From Sinomonas atrocyanea (lineage in GTDB: Bacteria > Actinomycetota > Actinomycetes > Actinomycetales > Micrococcaceae), in the NCBI RefSeq assembly GCF_030811715.1, contig NZ_JAUSRH010000015.1, positions 25,120 through 89,119 of the forward strand: a DNA stretch of 64,000 bases, given 5' to 3'. Position numbers and translations under genes: made by a program. Of the stretch, positions 58,144 to 64,000 are shown piece after piece; positions within the stretch are counted from its first letter, which is position 1, and the number at the start of each line of letters is the position of its first letter. The notes beneath the pieces are model-generated. The model was given only the letters and a program-made list of their open reading frames with translations. It was not told the origin of the DNA and did not search any database.

Positions 58144-59571
58144 ATGGCTTTGACTGAGGGGACCACAACGGGCCAGGAGACGGCGGAAGGGCGGCCGGTG
58201 CATCGTGGGGCGATCCTGGCGATCATCCTGGTCAGCTACTTCATGATCATTTTGGACAACTCGATCATTTTCACCGGCCTGCCGGCGATCGAGCGCACGA
58301 TGGGCTTCTCGCCCACGGAGCTGGCCTGGGTCCAGGACGCCTACACGCTCACCTTCGGCGGGGCCCTCCTGCTGGGCGCCCGGGCCGGGGACATCGTGGG
58401 CCGGCGGCGGATGTTCATCGCCGGCCTCGTGGTCTTCACCTTCGCATCCGTCCTCGTGGGGGCCTCGCCCGCAGGCTGGTGGATGGTCGCGGCCCGGGCG
58501 CTCCAGGGCATCGGCTCGGCCGTCCTGGCTCCGTCTTCCCTGTCGCTGCTGACCGCCACCTTCGAGGAGGGCCCGGCCCGCGACCGTGCCGTGGCCCTGT
58601 ACGCGGCGGTGGCCGGCATCGGGGCCAGCCTCGGGCTCGTCGTCGGCGGGACGATGGCCGACCTCCTCTCCTGGCGGGCGGGGTTCTACCTGAACTTCCC
58701 GATCGGGGTCGCGATGATCGCCATGGGCGTCCGGTTCATCCCGCAGATGGGCCGGGGCCGGGGCCGGTTCGACGTCGCCGGGGCGCTGCTGTCGACCCTG
58801 GGCATGGGCGCACTGGTCTTCGCCATCGTCTCCTCGGCCGACTACGGGTGGGCCGCGCCGCAGGCGTGGGCTCCCCTGGCGGCCGGGATCCTGCTGCTGG
58901 GGCTCCTGGTCCTGAACGAGGCCCGCACCGCGCAGCCGATCATGCCCCTGGGCCTGTTCAGGAACCGAGTGCGGGTCGGTTCCTACACGGTGCGGATGCT
59001 CTACATGGCCGCGATGATGGGCTTCTTCTACTTCACCACGCAGTTCCTCCAAGAGGTCCTGCACTGGAGCCCCCTGCAGGCCGGGGCCGGGTTCCTGCCG
59101 ATGAGCGCGCTGAACTTCGCCGTGGCGATGGCCGCGCCGAGACTCGTCGCCCGCTTCGGTGCCCGGCTGGTGCTGCTGGCCGGGGTCGTGCTGACCTTCG
59201 CCGGGATGCTCTGGCTGAGCCAGGCCGGAGCCGGAAGCGAGTACCTGATGGCGGTGGCCGCCCCGATGGTGGTGATCGGTGTGGGCCAGGGCCTGGCCCT
59301 GGCGCCGATGACCGGCCTCGCGATCACCGGAGTGGCGCCGTCTGAGGCCGGGGCCGCCTCCGGGGTGGTGAACACCTTCCACCAGCTCGGCAGCTCCGTG
59401 GGCCTGGCCGTGCTGGTCGCCGTCGGCAGCGGCGCGGCCGGGGACGCCATGGACCCGGCCGCGGTCGGGTCCCGCGTCCACAGCGCCCTGGAGGCGGCGA
59501 GTGTGATCCTGGCCGCCGCGGTGGTCCTCGTCGTGGCCCTGGTCCTGCCCCGTACACGGCACACCCGGTAG
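58144..59571 (+). CDS. DHA2-family MFS multidrug efflux transporter
   Basis: 475 aa, ATG at 58144 with GGAGAGAG upstream, 14 TM helices. Motif A: GARAGDIVGRRRM; SLLTATFEEGPARDRAV; antiporter motif C-like region GIGASLGLVVGGTM and WRAGFYLNFPIG are DHA2 hallmarks. Exports drugs or toxic metabolites by proton antiport. Divergent from the XRE regulator, which likely controls it. Confidence 0.88.
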   Translation: MALTEGTTTGQETAEGRPVHRGAILAIILVSYFMIILDNSIIFTGLPAIERTMGFSPTELAWVQDAYTLTFGGALLLGARAGDIVGRRRMFIAGLVVFTFASVLVGASPAGWWMVAARALQGIGSAVLAPSSLSLLTATFEEGPARDRAVALYAAVAGIGASLGLVVGGTMADLLSWRAGFYLNFPIGVAMIAMGVRFIPQMGRGRGRFDVAGALLSTLGMGALVFAIVSSADYGWAAPQAWAPLAAGILLLGLLVLNEARTAQPIMPLGLFRNRVRVGSYTVRMLYMAAMMGFFYFTTQFLQEVLHWSPLQAGAGFLPMSALNFAVAMAAPRLVARFGARLVLLAGVVLTFAGMLWLSQAGAGSEYLMAVAAPMVVIGVGQGLALAPMTGLAITGVAPSEAGAASGVVNTFHQLGSSVGLAVLVAVGSGAAGDAMDPAAVGSRVHSALEAASVILAAAVVLVVALVLPRTRHTR

Positions 59572-59606
59572 CGCAGCGGGGGCCCGCGCGGCTGCGGCCG
59601 CGCGGG

Positions 59607-59987
59607 TCACCAGGTCGATGCTTCGGTGCGGGCGGCCAGCCATCCGGCTGGGGTGCGGGCGAAGTCGACGGCGAGCTGGAGCCGCCACGTCGTGCGGGCC
59701 CCGTAGACGGTGGCGTCGGTGATGATCTTCCCGACAAGGCGGGCGCGGTCCCCTTCCAGCTGCAGCGACGTCTCCCGCTCCTGGGCTGTGTGGTAGGCGA
59801 ACTGCCCCTCCCGCATCTGGGCCAGCCACTCTTCCTTGGGCTGGACGTAGCCTGTCATGTGCGTGAGGGTGAAGCCCTCGGCGAGGAGCTCGCCGAGGGC
59901 TTCCGTGTCCTCCTGGACCATGGCCTCGAGCTGGGCGCGCCAGTTCGCCAGGACCTCAGCGCTGGCCTGCTGCTGTGGGGCCTGCAT
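59607..59987 (-). CDS. SnoaL/NTF2-like small protein
   Basis: 126 aa. Helix ANWRAQLEAMVQEDTEALGE, the LAEGFTLTHMTGYVQPKEEW segment typical of this subgroup of nuclear transport factor 2-like proteins, and a beta sheet ending LQLAVDFARTPAGWLAAR. A conserved His in THMTGY could line the pocket. Leftward, 27 nt after the alcohol dehydrogenase. Possibly a small-molecule isomerase or binding protein. Confidence 0.8.
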   Translation of the reverse strand: MQAPQQQASAEVLANWRAQLEAMVQEDTEALGELLAEGFTLTHMTGYVQPKEEWLAQMREGQFAYHTAQERETSLQLEGDRARLVGKIITDATVYGARTTWRLQLAVDFARTPAGWLAARTEASTW

Positions 59988-60014
59988 CAGATGCCCCCTC
60001 GGGCGGCCGCCATG

Positions 60015-61055
60015 TCAGAGGCTGCCGACGCGCAGGAGCGACTTGATCGCGCGGCGCTCGTCCATGGCGGCGTAGGCCTCGGCCACGTGGTCGAGGTCGG
60101 TGGTGAAGTTGAACACCAGGCCCGGGTTGATCTCGCCGGCCAGGACGCGCTCGAGCAGCTCCGGGATGTACCTCCGCGCCGGGGCGACGCCGCCCTTGAT
60201 GCCGACGTTCTTCCAGAAGATGCTCTGGTAGGTGAACTCCTCGTACAGCGGCACCCCGACGGCGCCGATCATGCCGCCCGCCCGGGTGACCCCCGCCGCG
60301 GTCTCGATCGACTGGTCCGTGCCCACGCACTCCAGGGCCGCGTCCACCCCGACCCCGTCAGTCAGGCGCAGCACCTCGGCGATGGCCTCCTCGCCGCGCT
60401 CGGCGACGATGTCCGTGGCGCCGAACTCCTTGGCCACCGCCTGACGGTCGGCATGCCGGCTCAGCGCAATGATCCGCTTCGCGCCGAGCAGCCTCGCACC
60501 GAGCACGGCGCTGAGGCCCACCGCGCCGTCGCCCACCACAGCCACGGTGTCGCCCTCCTTGACGCCGGCGCTGACCCCGGCGTGGTAGCCCGTGCACATG
60601 ACATCGGACAGGGCCGTGAACGAGGCCAGCTGCTCATCGGTGAAGTCCTTGCCGGGCACCTTCACGAGCGTGGCATCCGCGAACGGGGCCCGCACGAACT
60701 CGCCCTGCCCGCCGTCCGTCTCGCCATTGCCGAACGCCCCGCCGTGCTCGCAGTTGGACGGGAAGCCCGCCAGGCACGCAGGGCAGGTGCCGTCGTTGAA
60801 CGTGAACGGGGCGATGACGAAGTCGCCCACGGCGAGGTCCTTCACCTCGGGACCGACCTCCTCGACCACACCGATGTACTCGTGGCCGATGCTGCCGACC
60901 TTGTGCGGGTTGATGCCGCGGTAATACCACAGGTCCGAACCGCAGACACAGCCCCGGACCACCCGCACGAGCGCATCGGTCGCGTCCTGGATCTTGGGGT
61001 CAGGGCGCTCCCCGACCTCCACATCGCGCGCTGCCTTGAAGATTGCTGCCTTCAT
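60015..61055 (-). CDS. Zinc-dependent alcohol dehydrogenase (MDR family)
   Basis: 346 aa. Catalytic zinc: Cys in GCVCGSDLW, H-E in SIGHEYIG; structural-type Cys cluster CPACLAGFPSNCEHG with the unusual spacing seen in bacterial ADH of this branch. Rossmann loop VVGDGAVGLSAVLGARLLG. Ends with LDHVAEAYAAMDERRAIKSL. NAD(P)-linked alcohol/aldehyde interconversion. Starts 67 nt from the shared 30-bp element. Confidence 0.88.
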   Translation of the reverse strand: MKAAIFKAARDVEVGERPDPKIQDATDALVRVVRGCVCGSDLWYYRGINPHKVGSIGHEYIGVVEEVGPEVKDLAVGDFVIAPFTFNDGTCPACLAGFPSNCEHGGAFGNGETDGGQGEFVRAPFADATLVKVPGKDFTDEQLASFTALSDVMCTGYHAGVSAGVKEGDTVAVVGDGAVGLSAVLGARLLGAKRIIALSRHADRQAVAKEFGATDIVAERGEEAIAEVLRLTDGVGVDAALECVGTDQSIETAAGVTRAGGMIGAVGVPLYEEFTYQSIFWKNVGIKGGVAPARRYIPELLERVLAGEINPGLVFNFTTDLDHVAEAYAAMDERRAIKSLLRVGSL

Positions 61056-61121
61056 GAGTGGTTCTCCCGATTCCGTAGGTTGCGGGTCCCGACGCTACGC
61101 GCCGTGGCCCCGGTCAGGGAG

Positions 61122-61151
61122 GCCCTGCCGGTACACGGATGAGGGGTCACT
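61122..61151. promoter_or_regulatory. Shared 30-bp regulatory element, copy 2
   Basis: Begins GCCCTGCCGGTACACGGATG and ends AGGGGTCACT, two mismatches from 58047-58076. It lies in the 301-bp gap between the leftward alcohol dehydrogenase and the rightward AKR. The rest of that gap holds no convincing gene, only a weak open frame upstream of the AKR start. Confidence 0.6.
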
Positions 61152-61356
61152 GTCTTGGCATGCACGGATGCGGTCTGCTGGGCAGGTGACCACCCCGCAC
61201 CAGACCCGGGCGACCTCGTCCCCGGACCCGAGGCCAGCCGCGACCGCCGTCGCGCTGCTGCTCGCCGCCGCGGTCGCGGGCGGCTTCATCCGCCAGTCCA
61301 CCACCCCTGACGGCCCGCACAGCCACTCTCGAACAGGACCAAGGAAAGGAACCACG

Positions 61357-62250
61357 TTGCACAAGCGCCCCCTCGGCCGCACCGGCCTCGAAGTCTCCCC
61401 GATCGCGATCGGCGGAGCCGCGTTCACCTATGTCCACGAGACCACCGGCTGGAACCCCCTCACCGAAGAAGGCGCAGCCGTCGTCCTCGACACCCTCAAC
61501 GCCTGCCTCGATCAGGGGATCAACTACATCGACACCGCCCAGGCCTACGGCGACGGCTACAGCGAGACCCTCATCGGGCGCGTCATGAAGCACCGCCGCG
61601 AAGACTGCGTCCTGGCCAGCAAGGCCTGGTTCCACCTCGACGCCGCCGGCATCGAGGAAAGCGTGCACGACAGCCTCAGGCGCCTGCAGACCGACCACCT
61701 CGACATCCTGCAGATCCACGGGCGGATGTTCACCCCCGAGGACGTGGACCACGTCCTCACCGGCGGCCCCCTCAAGGCCCTCGTGAAGCTGCGCGAGCAG
61801 GGCAAGATCGGCCACATCGGCATCACCACCGACGAGCCCTACACCGTCATTTCCTTCCTCGAGCACGAGGACATCGAGGTCTACCAAATCGCCTACAACC
61901 TCATCTACCAGGGCGCCGCACGGCACTTCCTGCCCCAGGCCGCCGAAGCCGGCGTCGGCATCGTGACCATGCGGACCATGACCTCAGGCATCTTCCAGCG
62001 CGAGGCCGGATTCCTCGCCCCCGAATGGGAGACCGCGCACAGCCTCTACGACGCCGCCCTCAAATTCGTCCTCTCCGACTCCCGCATCCACTCCGGCATC
62101 GTCGGCATGCGCTGGCCCCAGGAAGTCCGGGAAAACGTCCGGATCGTCGAAGGCTTCCAGCCGAAGGCCGACTTCGCGGAGATGCCCCGGGTGACCTTCG
62201 GCGTGTACAAGGCCGAGGATGAAGGAGCTCCGAACGGCGCCGGTCTCTAG
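61357..62250 (+). CDS. Aldo-keto reductase 2 (AKR-like, TTG start)
   Basis: 297 aa. TTG at 61357 with AAGGAAAGGA 6 nt upstream; the frame extends upstream into a hydrophobic-looking stretch that is probably not translated as part of it. GRTGLEVSPIAIGGAAFTY, catalytic Asp/Tyr in NYIDTAQAYGDGYSE, Lys in LASKAWF, His in LQIHGRMF; GHIGITTDEP. The GRTGLEVSPIAIGG opening and C-terminal SGIVGMRWPQEVREN place it with AKR proteins of the oxidoreductase-like subgroup. Divergent from the ADH, likely co-regulated with it through the shared element. Confidence 0.84.
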   Translation: MHKRPLGRTGLEVSPIAIGGAAFTYVHETTGWNPLTEEGAAVVLDTLNACLDQGINYIDTAQAYGDGYSETLIGRVMKHRREDCVLASKAWFHLDAAGIEESVHDSLRRLQTDHLDILQIHGRMFTPEDVDHVLTGGPLKALVKLREQGKIGHIGITTDEPYTVISFLEHEDIEVYQIAYNLIYQGAARHFLPQAAEAGVGIVTMRTMTSGIFQREAGFLAPEWETAHSLYDAALKFVLSDSRIHSGIVGMRWPQEVRENVRIVEGFQPKADFAEMPRVTFGVYKAEDEGAPNGAGL

Positions 62251-62522
62251 GAGCCGCCTTCACCGGCACGATCCGAGGTCCTTCAGTGACCGACATCGGC
62301 GCAGATCAGTCGCTGCTGCAGAATCAGGGGAAACCAGAACACAGGCGCGTACACGGCAAGCGTTACAAAACGATGCCCAAGATCCGGGTGAGCTCGAGGA
62401 CATTCCCGACCTGTATCGCAAACGATCGTTATCGAACCACCCCTGCCTCTGCGATTCGGGCGGTTCGGAAGGCTTGCCATTGACTCGGTTCCTGGGGCCG
62501 TCGGCGGGACGTGGGCGTCTAG

Positions 62523-62753
62523 CTAGCTGTCCCTGAGGGCTTCGGTGACCTCCTCGAGGCTGAGGCCGAAGCGCTTGTCTGCGTCGCCGGCCACCACCGA
62601 GTCCGTGCGCGGGTCCATGAGCCAGTACGTCGGCCGTCCGTCGGCCGTTCCGGAACGCTCCAGTCGGAGCCCCTTCTGTTCCGCCAGCCGCTGCATCCGG
62701 CGCTCGGCGTTCCCGTGGGCCGCCCCGGCTCTCCTCTCGCCCTCTCTGCTCAC
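62523..62753 (-). CDS. Small hypothetical protein
   Basis: 76 aa from GTG 62753 with AGGAGG at ideal spacing. Basic N-terminus (REGERRAGAAHGNAERRMQR) and a compact domain (GLRLERSGTADGRPTYWLMD, AGDADKRFGLSLEEVTEAL). The GLSLEEV pattern recurs in short proteins of actinobacterial mobile elements, but no family is recognised. The longer frame upstream is noise. Region 62251-62522 before it holds no supported gene. Confidence 0.55.
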   Translation of the reverse strand: MSREGERRAGAAHGNAERRMQRLAEQKGLRLERSGTADGRPTYWLMDPRTDSVVAGDADKRFGLSLEEVTEALRDS

Positions 62754-62899
62754 TGCCGTGCCTCCTGTTGATCGGGGCGAGCCTAGTAACTCAGTGGGTC
62801 CACTCGCACCTGAGATATTGCGAAGCCCCGGGCTGTTCCTCCTCGTATGGGCTCTCCTTCTCTCGGAAACTTTGGACTGCGCCGGGGGGGCGTTGCGGG

Positions 62900-63718
62900 T
62901 CAGGCTGCCTTGACCGGGGCCTTGCCGTTCGCGGACGTCAAGGCAGCTTGATTCTCCCTGGCGAGGAAGGCGGAGAGCTCGCCGATCGTGCTCATCAGAG
63001 GCGCGGGGAAGACCACGGTGGTGTTCTTGTCGACCCCGATCTCCACCAGGCTCTGGAGGTTGCGCAGCTGCAGGGCGAGCGGGTGGGCCATCATCGTGTC
63101 GGAGGCCTGGCCGAGGGCTGTGGCGGAGATGGCCTCGCCTTCGGCGGCGATGATCTTGGCCCTCTTCTCCCGCTCGGCCTCGGCCTGCCGCGCCATCGCC
63201 CGCTTCATGCTCTCGGGCAGCTGGATGTCCTTCAGCTCGACGAGGGTGACTTCGACACCCCATTCGGTGGTCAGGACGTCGAGGATCTGGCGGATGTCGC
63301 CGTTGATGCGCTCGGTCTCCGAGAGGGTCTGGTCCAGCGTGTGCCGGCCGACGACTTTTCGCAGGGTGGTCTGGGCGATCTGGTTGATGGCGGCGGCGAC
63401 GTTCTCGATCGCGACGACGGACTTCACGGCGTCTACGACGCGGTAGTAGGCCACGGCGGAGACATCCACACTGACGTTGTCCTGGGTGATGATGCCCTGG
63501 GACTGGATAGGCATGGTCACGATCCGCAGGCTCACCAAGGGCAGGTGGTCGATGACCGGGATGATGAGCCGGAACCCGGGCATCCGGACCCCCAGGACCC
63601 GGCCGAGCCTGAACAGGACGCCCTGTTCGTACTGCCGGACGATGCGGATCGACATCCTCGCGACGACAAGCAGCACCACGATGATGACGATGAGGACTGT
63701 TATAGCGATGGGGCCCAT
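62900..63718 (-). CDS. Slipin (SPFH/band 7 domain) membrane protein
   Basis: 272 aa from ATG 63718 with AAGGAGG upstream. N-terminal TM (AITVLIVIIVVLLVVARM), then YEQGVLFRLGRVLGVRMPG and the SPFH core (SVDVSAVAYYRVVDAVKSVV, VGRHTLDQTLSETERINGDI, EVTLVELKDIQLPESMKRAM), then the coiled coil RQAEAEREKRAKII and a short tail. Stomatin-like proteins organise membrane microdomains and regulate proteases or channels; usually paired with an NfeD gene, which is not seen here. The upstream IS end is about 190 nt away. Confidence 0.88.
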   Translation of the reverse strand: MGPIAITVLIVIIVVLLVVARMSIRIVRQYEQGVLFRLGRVLGVRMPGFRLIIPVIDHLPLVSLRIVTMPIQSQGIITQDNVSVDVSAVAYYRVVDAVKSVVAIENVAAAINQIAQTTLRKVVGRHTLDQTLSETERINGDIRQILDVLTTEWGVEVTLVELKDIQLPESMKRAMARQAEAEREKRAKIIAAEGEAISATALGQASDTMMAHPLALQLRNLQSLVEIGVDKNTTVVFPAPLMSTIGELSAFLARENQAALTSANGKAPVKAA

Positions 63719-63906
63719 AAGGATCCCCTCCTTAGTCTGCGGAACCATCCAACGGCGTCCTTCTGGCGCCCGGACGGTTCCTTCTCCCATTCTCTCCCCC
63801 ATCGGGGGAAACGCGTCTATCGTCTGCGCACTCGGCACGAGCACTTGGATTCCCGTTCTGGACCGGCGGTGGGTCGTCGGCCGCACCACCGATTGAAGTG
63901 AGACGG

Positions 63907-63960
63907 TGTCGGCGGCGCTTGAATCTTGGACGCTTTCGGCGCTTGAAAAGTGAACGGGTG
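63907..63960. mobile_element. End of an IS21-family element
   Basis: The boundary starts with TGTCGGCGGCGCTTGAA (IS21 ends begin with TG) and carries the direct repeat GGCGCTTGAA at 63914-63923 and 63938-63947, 24 bp apart. Such repeated terminal boxes are typical of IS21-family ends. It adjoins a reading frame whose tail looks like IstB. The rest of the element is outside the window. Confidence 0.55.
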
Positions 63961-63968
63961 CAGGCAGT

Positions 63969-64000
63969 TTAGCCGCTGGTTTCGTCGGTGGTGGTGCGGA
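63969..64000 (-). CDS. istB: Possible C-terminal end of IstB (partial)
   Basis: Leftward frame from 63998 reads R-T-T-T-D-E-T-S-G then TAA at 63969-63971, resembling the tail of IstB ATPases of IS21 elements. Only nine codons are in the window, so the assignment rests on the adjacent IS21-like terminal repeats. Confidence 0.35.
   Translation of the reverse strand, partial: RTTTDETSG

Noticed and set aside
61159..61356. N-terminal extension of aldo-keto reductase 2 with a hydrophobic Ala/Leu/Val stretch
   Set aside because: The AKR fold begins at the TTG with a good SD; cytosolic AKRs do not carry such a segment, so it is likely fortuitous.

Overview
The window is high-GC DNA with actinobacterial codon use, SD-led and apparently leaderless starts, and several gene families typical of actinobacteria (SCO6880-type T4SS protein, DUF4913, Lsr2, LGFP repeats, tandem-domain Lrp). 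Gene content fits Micrococcaceae (Arthrobacter sensu lato). It looks like part of a large conjugative, catabolic plasmid or a plasmid-derived island. This is inferred from content; no replication gene, tRNA or rRNA was seen.

Layout. (1) 1-10.7 kb: a rightward type IV secretion operon of tightly overlapping genes: ParA-like ATPase (cut by the window start), DUF6668 protein, pilin-like peptide, anchored VirB8-position protein, VirB6/TrbL, SCO6880 protein, VirB4, VirD4 coupling protein, DUF4913 protein and one unknown, closed by a strong hairpin. (2) 10.8-20.6 kb: a catabolic cluster. A leftward operon (GntR regulator, two DUF1185 proteins, alpha/beta hydrolase, aldehyde dehydrogenase, luciferase-like monooxygenase, tautomerase) diverges from a rightward one (SnoaL-flavin reductase fusion, NCS1 permease, cysteine hydrolase, NUDIX). 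The parts list resembles uracil (Rut) and pyridine (Pyr) ring cleavage, so the likely job is import and flavin-dependent opening of an N-heterocycle. (3) 20.6-27.2 kb: a second leftward catabolic operon (PuuE-like deacetylase, MHS transporter, SDR, ketopantoate-reductase-like enzyme, M20 peptidase) facing a divergent tandem Lrp regulator; a cyclic amide or imide pathway is plausible. (4) 27.4-28.9 kb: a RES-Xre toxin-antitoxin pair and a truncated GNAT gene. (5) 29.0-33.2 kb: an island of orphan immunity-like genes and three paralogous small membrane proteins, bounded by an imperfect inverted repeat of about 120 bp.

(6) 33.3-43.5 kb: mobilisation backbone: MOB relaxase, MobC, an oriT-like inverted-repeat region, an AT-hook protein, a very large methylase-helicase whose expected start codon is missing, its small partner, an AAA ATPase and Lsr2. 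(7) 43.5-48.8 kb: cargo of lower GC or of unknown role: a TIGR04141-type protein (sporadic, suspected defence) with a tiny membrane protein, a secreted LGFP-repeat protein and a membrane-anchored protein. (8) 49.1-52.0 kb: a second GntR/NCS1 permease/flavin reductase set, probably belonging functionally with region 2, then a serine recombinase. (9) 53.0-62.3 kb: redox and detoxification genes (cupin, SDRs, aldo-keto reductases, carboxymuconolactone-decarboxylase protein, alcohol dehydrogenase, DHA2 efflux pump) with an XRE/MmyB-type regulator; two divergent intergenic regions share a near-identical 30-bp element. (10) 62.5-64 kb: a small protein, a slipin, and the end of an IS21-family element that runs out of the window.

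The most notable items are the Rut/Pyr-like cluster with paired DUF1185 proteins, the inverted repeat with a compensatory hairpin around the immunity island, the three paralogous membrane proteins, and the missing start codon of the methylase-helicase. All family assignments are from reading the translated sequence; no database search was run.
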